Origin: Chrysomallon squamiferum
Lineage: Eukaryota; Mollusca; Gastropoda; Neomphalida; Peltospiridae
DNA: 52,500 nucleotides
Assembly: GCA_012295275.1 (NCBI GenBank)
Contig: CM022672.1
Location: 2,638,943-2,691,442 of the forward strand
Direction: 5' to 3'
Part shown: piece after piece, positions 13,390 to 25,164 of the stretch
Layout of the letters: each line of letters begins with the position of its first letter
Position numbering within the stretch: position 1 is the first letter of the stretch
Notes under the pieces: model-generated
What the model was told of the DNA's origin: nothing
The model's database searches: none
The model's input: the letters and a program-made list of their open reading frames with translations, nothing else
Program-made: the position numbers and the translations under genes

Positions 13390-13690
13390 TCATTACAATT
13401 ATTTGTTTCTCCCGGGCTTTAATCTACTGTCCACTTACCTGCTGTCTGACATAAACTCATCAATTAAACACCTGTAACAAAGACTGACCCGACTTACAAG
13501 TGACATAACTTTTGTTTGAGTGTGACCTCATACTGCAGCGCCGACAAAAGCAAGGACCGCAACTGGGAGATGAAAAATAATTGAGTCATTACGTAACCTT
13601 ACCACGTTTGGCTCACAGCTGTAGAAGGATTGAACATTTACCCAGCTGGTTAATCATCTGTCTGAGTGCAGTTTGACTAGGTAATATAGT
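13390..13690. promoter_or_regulatory. Unique island with adjacent AP-1 and TTACGTAA sites
   Basis: A base-balanced, repeat-free segment. TGAGTCA (AP-1 type, 13582-13588) is immediately followed by the palindrome TTACGTAA (PAR-bZIP or C/EBP type, 13589-13596). Several E-box and TAAT cores lie nearby. This supports a candidate bZIP-responsive element and does not show coding function. Confidence 0.3.
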
Positions 13691-14944
13691 TTTATTGCTT
13701 ATTATATATTTATCTTGTTTTGTCGAGGTTCCTAGAGAAAAAAAAAAAAAAAAAAAACACGCCCTGGAATGTTGAGTGAAACAACTCGTAATTAACTTTT
13801 GAAAGTTTCATGTTTGTCTGTAAGTGAGCTTTTAAATAGCTAAACGAGAAAATCAAAGGTAATAAAAATATTAACTTTTAATGCAATTCAGAGTCGTTTG
13901 TACACATACAGATAAAAATATACATACAAGTATACATACATTCAAAAACACACACACACACACAGAGATATGAACTGATCTAAAGTTATATACAGACAAG
14001 AAAATATCACGCATTACATATACACATACAAGCAAAATAAAAACATTAATATTAACGGCAAGACAACCTCAAATATACACACTGGTATATTATATTAATA
14101 AATAGTTTTATACTTACAACATACAGGTACAAAACGGACATAATCATTATAAACACCAGCATATACATGCGAAGATAACGTAACAGTTTGTATAAATGTA
14201 CAAACATTTGACACAAACAATTACATAAACTTCGCATACAACTAAATCATTATCAAACAGATCGTCTCAGTGAGTCTGAGCCTCTTTACACTTCGATCAG
14301 TTCCAGATTTCATTTATTTGTAGTCTTCACACCTCCTCATTTGAATTTCGTCTTCCCTGATTTCCTACTACATTAACTTCTGCACTGGTGAAAACGAGAA
14401 AAACAAAGAAATGAATTTCTAAACCAGTCGAATACTTCACTTTTCTTATCGGTTTTTTTTTCTTTTTTTTCTTCTTCTTCTGAATTGTATGAATGCATCA
14501 TTCTCCATGGGCACGCTGCCAAAACCGACGACTTGCATAGTGTTATGGAATAACTCACGTTTCTAAAGGTACAGTTAAATTTTATTTTTATATTATTTAT
14601 ATTATGATCGAGGGTGCTGGGTACCATTATTGTCGTCTTTCGTGTAGCGGTTTGATTTACTGCTATAGTTCAGTTCTTTTTCTTTTTCTTTTTTTTCCTT
14701 TTTTTTCAGTATTAATTATTTACAACCGTGTCTGGAAAGAGTATTTTCTCTCTCCAGTTACCTCGTCCTGATAGCACAATTAGTTACGTATCGTGTGCGT
14801 AATAATCAAAAGAATGTTCTTGTAATGATGTTTACTAGCACTGGCGAGTTCAAGCACGTCTTTAGTGTATATCAGAACGGCTTGGTGAAGCAGTTTGTAA
14901 TGAAAATGTAGGTCTATATTTATTTTTTGCCAGTCTCTGTTCTG
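13691..14944. other. Intergenic DNA, no gene seen
   Basis: Contains poly-A at 13,739-13,757, a short (AC)n near 13,950-13,965, degenerate ATAC-rich DNA and C/T-rich tracts near 14,450-14,480 and 14,675-14,705. No exon is recognised. Confidence 0.55.
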
Positions 14945-15180
14945 CTTGATCTTGTGTTACATATTCTTAATTGTATAATTTTAAAATGGTATGTGTATAG
15001 TGTTACGGAACAGTGTATCGTATAGACAATATATATATTGTCTACACTATACACAGAACCTTTTTCTTTCTTTCTTTTTTCTTTTCTTTTCTTCTTTCTT
15101 TCTTCTTTTCATTTCTTTTTTCTTTCTCCATTTATATATGTTAAAATTATACAATTAAGAATATGTAACACAAGATCAAG
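14945..15180. repeat. Long inverted repeat with nested palindromes (foldback)
   Basis: The 40 bases at 14945-14984 are the exact reverse complement of 15141-15180. Inside lies a second pair of arms, TGTGTATAGTG (14992-15002) and CACTATACACA (15045-15055). These enclose a perfect 22-bp palindrome at 15023-15044 centred on an AT run. A C/T-rich stretch of about 75 bases (15058-15130) sits between the inner structure and the right arm. The perfect 40-bp arms imply a recent inverted duplication or active sequence homogenisation. Possible identities are a foldback or MITE-like element, a hairpin RNA precursor, or a local inversion-duplication scar. No transposase is present. Confidence 0.85.
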
Positions 15181-15475
15181 TATACATACACACATGACTA
15201 TATAATTATGTCTGTATCAGTAATAAGAAGTTAGTTATATATGCATGTAATCTATTTCGGTTCGTTTACGCTCACTTGCAAAAGGTTAGCGCTGCAGCCA
15301 GAATTAACGATACTACGAAATGTTAGATTATACACACATAACTGTATCAAATGCTGTTGCAGTCACCTCATTTAACGATATTAGCATAACTGCAACTATT
15401 TTAGTGAACTGCTTCAATTAACACTACACGGAAAGGAAACAAAACAAATGAAAAAAACAAAAATTCTAAAATATC
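15181..15475. other. Intergenic DNA, no feature seen
   Basis: AT-rich unique DNA between the inverted repeat and the GC-richer island. Nothing further is recognised. Confidence 0.5.
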
Positions 15476-15479
15476 CGCG

Positions 15480-15790
15480 TACGGGATCTTCCTGACGTGA
15501 AAACGTGTTGTTGGCCAACCAACCGGCCCAGTCGGCAGCAAATCCCACTGAAAGTGTTCAGTTGTCACCTGAGTTTGCGTTACAAGAAAGCTGGGAACAA
15601 GACCCGGTCGGAACGACGCCTGTTGTTTTTCGTCGTTTTGTGTTTGAACCGTCACCGCCGCTGAAACAAACGTCTGTCAGTGTCACCGTCGTTGAGGGCA
15701 AACAGGAACTCTGTTACAAAGTGGTGTTCTGGATGTTGTCGCAAAGATAACAATGCCTGTTGTTATTATACACACGATCCTGACGAAATA
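15480..15790. other. Base-balanced island with an unassigned open frame
   Basis: About 300 bases have higher GC and CpG than the neighbours. An 81-codon frame at 15505-15750 (+) is rich in Pro, Ser, Thr and Val and free of repeats, and the opposite strand is also open at 15401-15655. I recognise no domain. No flanking splice acceptor or donor is convincing, and upstream initiation context is absent. It may be a regulatory island, a decayed exon or a chance frame. A gene call is not justified. Confidence 0.25.
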
Positions 15791-16175
15791 CATTCCTGAA
15801 ACGTGTTTCGCTGGCACACAGGATCGCAAGGATGTAGAAATATTTTTGTTTTCTCATAAGAATAAGACAGACAGACACGCACACATATACACATACATAC
15901 TACATACACATACACTCACAGATGCACGTATAAACGTATTTACAGAGTGTTGACTTTTGGTTGTTGTTTATTTGTTTCGTTTAGCTTCTTTAGTGTGTAG
16001 CAGTTGTTGTGATAGCTGTGGTGCTGGTAATGGTAGCAGTACACATTTGAAGCACACACGTATAAAAAGCACACTCATCCAGGTCCACTATATATAATAT
16101 ATATACATCGGCAATGTATACAGACATTATACATACAGCGACATGTTTTGTTATATCAGAATGTAGGCCTCCTAT

Positions 16176-16206
<31 letters not shown>

Positions 16207-16687
16207 CTTACGTATTTTTACTTTTATTATTTGGGGTAGAAGTAATTTTTGCTGTCCTTTTAATATATAAAAACACTCATACATATTAATCTACAATGTG
16301 TCAAACTCATAAACGTGATAACATTTAAAACACACACTCTACCCAAACCTACTTAATAATAATCCGTTTTCGTTGACACAAACACTGTCACATGTTATGG
16401 CGATTACCTCTGTTTGTAAGTGCACTCGATGTTTTTTTCTTATTTTTTCTCCTTCATCTGACTTTGCTGACTTTCTTTCTTTTTTTTTCTTCTTGTTTTC
16501 CTTTTTTTTCTTCTTGTTTTCCTTTTTTATCTTTTTTCCGAATTAAAATTTAAATGCGCAATCTAAACCCTGCTTTGATTAAACGTGTAGGTGTAGACCT
16601 CAGATTTAATTAATATTGAATTTCGAGAAAAGTGTTAACAGTTTGAGCAATTTCAGTAAGTTTATTTAGTAGTGTTAAAATCTATTG
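15791..16687. other. Intergenic DNA with simple repeats
   Basis: Short (ACAT)n-like DNA near 15,880-15,915, an (ATTT)n tract at about 16,168-16,205 and C/T-rich stretches near 16,430-16,540. Within the last, TTTTTTCTTCTTGTTTTCC occurs twice in tandem. No exon is recognised. Confidence 0.6.
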
Positions 16688-16757
16688 GTAGCACTAGTAG
16701 TAGCAGTAGTAGCAGTAGTAGTAGCAGTAGTAGTAGTAGTAGCAGTAATAGTAGTAA

Positions 16758-16797
<40 letters not shown>

Positions 16798-16812
16798 TGT
16801 AGTAATTGTAGT
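16688..16812. repeat. (GTA)n trinucleotide microsatellite
   Basis: About 125 bases of GTA units with scattered GCA and ATA interruptions. Read in reverse they produce a poly-leucine frame, which is spurious. The tract ends against a near-palindromic CTACCTGAGGTAG. Confidence 0.93.
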
Positions 16813-16949
16813 TGTTCTACCTGAGGTAGAGAAATAACAACAGTAGTGGTAGCAATATTTAAAAGAACAGAATAAAAATCACAGGTTTGGACAACGAGCT
16901 GTAAAACTCGTGAAATTCTCACCAACAACAAATTAGCATTGCCACACTA

Positions 16950-17340
16950 GGAAGACATTGCTTTGCAATCTAGAGGGCTTCTAAGCCCTGCTAGTTTCAC
17001 GTGAATAGCCAATCAGTTAACACAGGGAAGCTGTTCAAGCAATGCCAATGGGGTCCGAACCAGAGAGTAATCAGCTCTAATATCGCATTACCGCAGCGCG
17101 CTGGTATCAACACATTTACAAACGAGATTCCTTTCCGAGATTAAAACGAAGAGAAAAAAAAAATCCATGTTGCTGCTTGCTTCCACGGCGTCCGATGGTG
17201 CTGAAAGCACTGAAGAACCAGTCCCGCATGGGGTTATCATCATCGTCGTGGCCAGAAACACCGTAAACATAGATGACACCGTCGATAAGCAAAAGCAAGT
17301 TCACTTTCAGGTTAATCTTGTTTCGTGACCAACGGCAAAT
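16950..17340. other. Base-balanced island, open on both strands
   Basis: A non-repetitive section. Between about 17,116 and 17,328 both strands have frames free of stops. The minus frame reads IDGVIYVYGVSGHDDDD and continues through NPMRDWFFSAFSTIGRRGS. It has an acidic run and a Gly-Arg-Arg, which superficially resembles a peptide-precursor cleavage or amidation site. I see no initiator in good context, no signal peptide and no credible splice borders. It is recorded as unassigned. Confidence 0.25.
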
Positions 17341-17403
17341 AAAACGATTTCATGGTTAGTTTAAAGAAATAACACTCTTGTTTCTGAGAACGTTTGTTGA
17401 AAT

Positions 17404-17406
<3 letters not shown>

Positions 17407-17435
<29 letters not shown>
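17407..17435. repeat. Poly-T run (29 bp)
   Basis: An uninterrupted T run followed by A-rich DNA. It could be a poly(A) tail remnant on the minus strand or a simple homopolymer. Confidence 0.9.
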
Positions 17436-17437
<2 letters not shown>

Positions 17438-17654
17438 TTTAAAAGAAAGAGAAAGTGGGTAAAGTAAAAAAAAATAATAATAAAGAGAGGGAATGAATAC
17501 AGACGGGGGTTGTAAAGAAGTAAAGAAATTGTTAAATGAAGGAATACAGGCCTATATGCAAAGAAAGTGGAGAAAATGTAGTAACTCTTAATACAAATTA
17601 TATATCCTTGACACGCACATATACACACACTCACATAAAGATATATATATATAT

Positions 17655-18240
<586 letters not shown>

Positions 18241-18760
18241 ATTTTTCGTTTATTTTATTTTTTAATTTTTAATTTTTAATTTTTTCTTAATTTTATTTTA
18301 TTTTTATTTTTTTTACTTTATTTTTAACTTACTTTCTTTTTTTTTTTTTTTTTCGTTTTCGTTTTTCTTTACCTTTGATATTTTATTTTTGTATATCCTT
18401 CTTATTGTTCTATTTTTATTTTATAATCGATTCTGTTTTTTTTTTCCATTTTTTTTCATTTCTATTTTACTTGGTGGTGTTTTTTACTTTCAGGTTTATT
18501 ATTAATTCTTGTTCATTTTCTTCAAGTTTGTTTTTGATTCCTTTTAAGTTTAATACTTCTGATTCCAGCATTCATAGACCCAAAATAATCCTCTTCCATT
18601 TTCGTTTTCATTTTTCATTTTTATTTATTTCTATGTTATTATCATTTTTGTTTTCTTTTATGATTATTATTTTTTATTATTGTTTATTTTTTAATTTGTC
18701 TTTCTGTGTTTCTGGTATATATTTACTTATTGTATTATTCTAAGTATTTTATTAGTGTAT
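18241..18760. repeat. T-rich low-complexity tract
   Basis: About 520 bases are dominated by T with A interruptions and few C or G. The long phenylalanine-rich frame on the plus strand is a composition effect. Confidence 0.8.
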
Positions 18761-18973
18761 GTGTTAGTGAACGAATGTTTTGCAAGAATTAATATTTCTG
18801 TTTGATATTTTCATCTCGTTAGACTTAAGACGGATACTTTTCGAAAACACGCGGATCTCAGTTATGACCTCACAAATGCCAGATGCCGCTGTCATGACTC
18901 GAACGCATGGCTTCCTGTTAGGTGTAGTCCACAGGAGGACGATAACATCACTCTCTTTGATGTTATATTCCTA

Positions 18974-18976
<3 letters not shown>

Positions 18977-19046
<70 letters not shown>

Positions 19047-19063
19047 CTCTCGCTCTCTCTCTC
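18977..19063. repeat. (CT)n microsatellite
   Basis: About 87 bases of CT with two CTCG interruptions near its 3' end, followed by AC-rich DNA. Confidence 0.95.
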
Positions 19064-19144
19064 AAACACACACAAACAGACACGTAGACTGACACACATG
19101 CAATATGAACAGCGCAAATAAATATCATTACCTTTTTTGCTTTT

Positions 19145-19308
19145 ACATACATTCATGAATACATACATTCATGAATACATACATGCATACATACATTCAC
19201 ACACCTACATACATACATACATACATACACGCATACATATATACATACACACATACACACTTACACACATACACACATACATAGATACATACATACATAC
19301 AGACACGC

Positions 19309-19339
<31 letters not shown>

Positions 19340-19400
19340 CATACATACATACATACATACACACATACATACATACACATACACATACATTCACACATCT
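19145..19400. repeat. (ACAT)n compound microsatellite
   Basis: About 255 bases of ACAT units with ACAC, ATTC and ACAG variants. Both strands stay open because the unit lacks stops in several phases. Confidence 0.93.
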
Positions 19401-19834
19401 ATACAAATGTATATGCATAAGATTTTATTCTTATTTAAGGAAAAACAGTTTATAATACATTATTTATTTCCTTGTCTTCTACTTCCCGTTTTCGTGTACA
19501 TTTTCCCCAGTCCAGTGGTTCTCGCTCTGTTTGTTACATCTGTGTCATAATGACTATTTTGCAACATACACTTGTCTGCCCTTTACTACATCATTGTCTC
19601 ATTGAAGACGTAGGCGAAGGTGCTTCCTCCAAATTGCGCAACGAAGGAGTTACTTGCGTAATTCCTGATCATTATTTTTATTTCTCTCGTGTGTATCTTT
19701 ACATTTATTGTCGTCGCAAGAAAGAAAAGACAACGCCAAGGCGAGAAATGAAAGAAAACATATCTCCATATACAACGCGTATAACTAACTATACAGTATA
19801 CCAATGTCTGTCAAGTCCTCAGTTATTAAAATAT

Positions 19835-19875
<41 letters not shown>

Positions 19876-20303
19876 CTGTTGTTGTTGATGTTGTTTGTTT
19901 TATTTTTATTTCTATTTATTTTTTTATCTTAAAGAAATTGAAATATATTTCATATTCATTTACAACTAATGACTGTCATCGATTTTGCTTCACTTGTAAT
20001 TATTACAGTGCATATTTAATCTCCTCATTTACCTTGGAAAGAATTAAATGTATGTAAAGCCTTGAGATCGATTGTAAACGTGGGCCCAGTTTGTGGCTGT
20101 TGTGTTTTTACGAGCTAATTAACACACACACGTGGCTCGCACTCACAAACACGAATAAGTATACTAAATATAATATTGCGTTTATGTAATTGTGTATGCG
20201 ATTTCATGCATTTTATTCTATTATTATTAGTCACTTACATTAATAATTTTAATCTCAACTCGTACTCCCTTCTTCCCTCCCTCACTCTATCTATTTCTAT
20301 TTC

Positions 20304-20310
<7 letters not shown>
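19401..20310. other. Intergenic DNA with an (ATTT)n tract
   Basis: Unique DNA around 19,440-19,800 gives overlapping open frames on both strands without recognisable domains. A clean (TTTA)n tract occupies about 19,840-19,875. No gene is accepted. Confidence 0.5.
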
Positions 20311-20385
<75 letters not shown>

Positions 20386-20394
20386 TACACACAC
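20311..20394. repeat. (CT)n(CA)n compound microsatellite
   Basis: About 64 bases of CT units pass directly into CA units. A degenerate (TCTG)/(TATC) tract follows at about 20,440-20,565. Confidence 0.95.
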
Positions 20395-20639
20395 TCTACT
20401 TTCTCTGTTTCTCTATCTCCCTTTTTATCTATATAGATGTGTGTCTGTCTCTCTGTCTGTCTGTCTGTATGTATGTTAGTCTGTATCAATCTATCTATCT
20501 GTTTGTCTGTCTATCTATCTACATATCTATGCATCTTCCTATCTATCTATCTACCTATCTCTCACACACTCTCTGTTCTCTGTTTCAATTTCTATAATTC
20601 TAACTCTCTGCTCTCCCTTGTTTGTATTTACCGCGTCCA

Positions 20640-21075
20640 AACAATGAGCCACTAATCCCGCAGACATTTCTATCAACAGTAATACGTGCGAGGCTCCACT
20701 CGAAATCGCGAATAAGTCGGCCGAGGGAGTTTATGCCTAGATTAACATGAATTCGACAAGACTGTGAAACAGAAGAAGTAAGAAGAAGACGAAGAAGAAA
20801 GAACGAAAGAAAAACAAAACAAAAAAAATCCCCACCATAATCTTTTCACCACACAAAAGAGGCTGGTGACATATATTACCTGCAGTTATATCCTGACAGG
20901 TATCGCATGAGGTGACGTGTCACTTGGTTTGTATGTGTGTGACGTCGGTCACGTTGAGATGTTTACAAGTAAACGGGGTTATATTAACATGCAGTGAGTG
21001 GTATCAACTTAAGTCGTTATCTTTGTACGTAACGGTTCAGCGTGTTGTTCTGTGTTACATGTGGACGTAAAACAA
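20640..21075. promoter_or_regulatory. Unique island with two GTGAC/GTCAC inverted pairs
   Basis: A base-balanced section. Two inverted pairs lie 27 bp apart: GTGAC-GT-GTCAC at 20912-20923 and GTGAC-GTCG-GTCAC at 20939-20952. Each could be read as a bZIP/CRE-like or nuclear-receptor half-site pair. A short purine-rich (AAG)n-like stretch lies at 20,770-20,815. Confidence 0.3.
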
Positions 21076-21124
21076 AACAAATCTTTAAAATTATTATAGA
21101 TTTTTCTGTTAATTTTCTCGTTTA

Positions 21125-21129
<5 letters not shown>

Positions 21130-21216
<87 letters not shown>
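21130..21216. repeat. (CT)n(GT)n compound microsatellite
   Basis: About 74 bases of CT units followed by GT units. Confidence 0.96.
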
Positions 21217-22046
21217 CACGTACTCTGTCATGATGCACACATATCACACGAAGCATATCATAATACATAAACACACATGTACACTACATACAACGACATG
21301 CACTTACACACGCACGCACTCGCGCACAAGCCGTCACCATATACGCATCAACACACACGTGCACAAACGTATACTGTAAAAAAAAAAAAAAAAGTAAACT
21401 GATCAGTTAAAAATAAATTAAGTTGAATACATTAATATGGTTGCATTTTAAATCAATATTACCTAGACTCGGTAACTTTGGCATATCTATATTTTTATTT
21501 ATGAATATACTAACACTACACATTGTATACGTGTGTTCTTCAAGCTTCATGTGCACCACTTATCTACTGGGTTGTTAACACCTGACACAAGGTCACGTCA
21601 TTTTCATATTCAGATCAATAACTAACTCTATACCACCGGGGATCATATCGGATGTTGTCGCTGATGCAGTTTTTGTCACCGTTGGTGCTGTTAACAACTT
21701 CTGTCGACGTGGTTGAAATCAATAATTTGCATTGTCTGAACGACCTTAGACCACGTGACAGTTGCTTATTGTATTTATATATGTTGTCGTCGCTCATGCA
21801 ACTTCAGTCGTTGTAACACTTGTCGACTCTGTCGTTGTAGTCGTTACCATTACCTGTCATTTTTTACAATTTTTTTTACCTGTTATTGCTATTTTTTAAT
21901 TTGCTACTAATGAAGACAATGCTAATTTTGAGCTAAATAATTTGTTTTTATTATTCAGAATACTACATAAATGCGTTATACTAACTGAATATTTTATTAG
22001 CAAAATTTACAGTTAACTTTAATTTTACCCGTTTCACACACACAAA

Positions 22047-22079
<33 letters not shown>

Positions 22080-22128
22080 CACACATATACATATATAAAC
22101 ACATATAATTAACTATACAGATATATGC

Positions 22129-22162
<34 letters not shown>

Positions 22163-22555
22163 AATATTTTATACCGATCTTTCACAAATAAATTAAATTA
22201 TATAAATTAAAAAATTAAAAAAATCCCTGTCCGCCTAAAATCACTGTTTTATTAAAATCTGCTTTCTCGATTAGCAATAGCAAACAAAAACAAACGAAAA
22301 GAGAATTTACACGTATTTGCACTAGGCCTACGTCAAAGTCATACAAAATCGAGGTCACTGCTCCCGTGTTGTTTATGCTGTGAGATACAAATCTGGGGTA
22401 TACTAAATATAGTAAACCAAACAACTTTTCCTCTGCATGGGTCAAAAGGCGTGAAAAATTTACTCGCTCCAATGGCCGGCAAGTTAAACCTCTTTTTCTA
22501 ATAAATGCATCAAAAGAATTTCTTCTTTACCTTACAATAGAAACGTCAGAAGTGT
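21217..22555. other. Intergenic DNA with (AC)n and (AT)n tracts
   Basis: Poly-A lies near 21,379-21,393, (AC)n at about 22,041-22,085 and (AT)n at about 22,133-22,160. A base-balanced part near 21,590-21,840 has no recognised feature beyond repeated GTTGTCG-like words. Confidence 0.6.
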
Positions 22556-22860
22556 GTTTGATGTTGTTGTTGTTGTTGTCGTCATCGTCGTTAACGGTGA
22601 TGATGTTGTTGTTGTTGATCATGTTATTGTTATTGTTGTTGCTGCTACTACTACTACAGCTACTACTACTATTATTATTTCTTCTGCAACTTCTACTGCT
22701 ACTACTATTTCTGCAACTTCTACTGCTACTACTACTTCTGCAACTTCTACTGCTACTACTACCACTACTGCTTCTACAGTTGTTATTTCTACGACGATTA
22801 CTGTTACTACTACTAATACTACTGAGATTATTCCTTCTATTTTTGTTGTTGTTTCCATGA
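22556..22860. repeat. Trinucleotide array with 27-bp higher-order repeat
   Basis: GTT, GAT and ACT triplets fill about 300 bases. Within it a 27-bp unit beginning CTGCAACTTCTACTG starts at 22684, 22711 and 22738, exactly 27 bp apart. This is a higher-order repeat grown out of the trinucleotide tract. Open frames on both strands (poly-Leu, poly-Val, poly-Thr) are artefacts. Confidence 0.9.
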
Positions 22861-23095
22861 TCGTTATTTTTAATAATGTTGTCTTTGTAGTAGTCGTTGT
22901 TGTTTCAATTAAATTTCAGAATATAACAATCCAATGAACTACTTAGCCTTTTATGTACATTTTTATCGAAATAAATAAAAATAAATAAATAAATAAAATA
23001 GCGAGAGAAGATAATGTAACAGCACAGTAATATATAATATAAACCATCTTAAACAATAACAAAAATTATATCTATATCTAAAGATCTATCTATCC

Positions 23096-23131
<36 letters not shown>

Positions 23132-24535
23132 CTATTTACAAAACTATCTCGCCATTGTATGGAAGATCACAAAATACAATTTTTTAATTTCTTTTCACTT
23201 TTTATTACCTTTTAAAACCTTATAAATTTACTCATGTATTTGTATTAGTAAAAAGCAACAGCGTATTTCAAGTACATTTCCCACAGGCGATTTCATTCTG
23301 CTTGTATGAACGCACGAACGGTTTTCACTAGAGAAGGTCTAGTTTTATACCTATATCTGTACATACACAGCTATTAAAAAACAGCAATGCGTTACGCCTT
23401 TCACTGTTTGAAATAACGAGGTCACTGAAAGCGCCAGAGGAAACACGAAACAGCGGGAGAAAACGAGAGAGAGAGAGAGAGAAAAAAAAAAAAAGGCGCT
23501 ATGATATTGGCGCAAGTTTCAAAGTTTTGAAACAGTTAAAAAAAATAATAAACGCGACCGTCACGCGACATGCAGCATATGTTTGAATAAATAATGAAGC
23601 AGTTGTGCAGACGACACATTTAAAATGTCGTGGGAAATAGAAACTTCACAATAATTTAAAAGTTTTAAATGTTAGCCAAACTACAAGCTCAGCGGGTTGA
23701 AGGGACGGAACGCCAGATAGCATTTTAGAATAATCTCGTAAAGCATCGATTAATAAAAATTATCATATATTATGATAAATTATTTATTACAAGGAAATAA
23801 AATAAAACGACGCTTCATATTCGATTTTTTGGGGGGGTAGGTATGTGTGTTCTCCCCCCCCCACCCAAGAGGCATATTTCCCAAAAATAAATCATTGTAA
23901 ATGTATTTATGTTTGTTTGGCTGCAAGAATTTTGTTGTTGACTTTCTTCTTTCTTTTTTTTTTTCTTTCACTCGCCAATAGAAACAGACTGCCATTGCCA
24001 GAACCCCAGAGAATCCTCCTAAACTTAGAAAAAACAAAAGTAACAAATTCGGGTAATCTCGACAAGCGGCCGATCAAGTCGAACAAACAATTTCTGCGAG
24101 CCGGTATCTAGGTCAGTGCTTTCGTCTATCTTCGGCAATGATACGAAAACAAATAACGAGCACGAGTTATGCATTCGGAAAATCTCGGATCTTTTCGTTA
24201 AGCGTAAGATTCGTGAAATAAGTTATTTTGAAATTAAAAAAGGTCTTCTTGTTGTTGCTTTTTGTTATTTGTTATACTTTTTATTGTTCTTGTTGTCTTG
24301 TTGGTGGGTTTTTTCTTTTCTTTTATTTGTTGTACTTTGTTGTATTCATTTATTAATATTATAGTTATTGTTTATTTTCCTCCTTTCATCTTACACTATG
24401 TTTTTGTTTCAAAATTTGAGTGTGTTCTTTTTTCTTTTACTTTCTGTATTTTTTTTTTTTTTTTTTTTACTGTAAAACATTTAAAATAAAGAGTTGTAAT
24501 TATTTGTTGTAACACAAATCAATTTAAACTTTATC
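22861..24535. other. Intergenic DNA with simple repeats
   Basis: (AAAT)n near 22,970-23,000, (AT)n at 23,102-23,130 and a short GAGA block with poly-A at 23,466-23,494. A G7/C9 hairpin-prone pair lies at 23,831-23,862 and T-rich DNA at 24,240-24,480. No exon is recognised. Confidence 0.55.
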
Positions 24536-24539
24536 ATCA

Positions 24540-24860
24540 GTTTTTGACACTGCCGTATTTACTTTGATATTCCTTGGAACACTAGAACTTCGAAAGAACA
24601 CGGAAACAAGATAATCTTACGTCATTCGAATAGAAACCATATCATTTGATTAGCACAGGATTAGCGGGCTGATCGTAAAATTACGTCACCGCGATGTTAC
24701 GATGTTGCTAGGAAACGACCGTTGGACATGACGTAATGTTTAGCACGGTTCTCTACGAGGTTTGCGTCAAGAACGTGTTCGCCAAAAGCTGTGACCTGTG
24801 CTCTCCTGTTCACAGATTTATTTCTGTTAACTGATAACAGCGAGTACCCCGTGCAATGAT
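24540..24860. promoter_or_regulatory. Candidate enhancer: three TTACGTCA sites and an X-box
   Basis: A repeat-free segment in which the same octamer, TTACGTCA, occurs three times in 120 bases: 24617-24624, 24681-24688 and in reverse orientation 24729-24736. Between the second and third lies GTTGCTAGGAAAC (24704-24716), a full match to the RFX X-box pattern RYYNYY-N-RRNRAC. X-box and CRE neighbours are a known pairing, for example the X-X2 boxes of MHC class II promoters. No coding frame is apparent. The target gene is unknown; the nearest recognisable gene is the MXD homologue 10 kb downstream. Confidence 0.45.
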
Positions 24861-24989
24861 GAGAGTGGCTTTTCTCTTTTGTATCACTATAGTTACGTTT
24901 GACGCCTAATACTCCGTAATAATAATATGTGCTGAGGTGCCATTAATAATTCATTCAAGTAGTGTAAATTTTCGATACTATATAAAAGC

Positions 24990-24998
24990 ACAGTGCTA

Positions 24999-25036
<38 letters not shown>
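24990..25036. repeat. (ATT)n microsatellite
   Basis: About 37 bases of ATT units starting near 25,000. Confidence 0.9.
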
Positions 25037-25039
<3 letters not shown>

Positions 25040-25164
25040 TAATAATTCATTTTTATATTTTTCATATTCGATGACTGTTGTTACGTATTCTAAGCTCTGT
25101 TTTCAAATAGTGTTGTCGTTATTATTCCGTAGGAGTTTTGAATGTTATTATAGTTAATTAACTT

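Noticed and set aside
16803-16830. let-7-like TGAGGTAGA word and CTACCTGAGGTAG palindrome as a microRNA
   Set aside because: Only the seed resembles let-7; the mature sequence does not continue, and no hairpin of suitable length forms.
16662-16931. Poly-leucine protein on the minus strand
   Set aside because: Translated (GTA)n array.
22552-22937. Three overlapping frames (poly-Leu, poly-Val/Thr)
   Set aside because: Translated trinucleotide array; open in several phases and on both strands.
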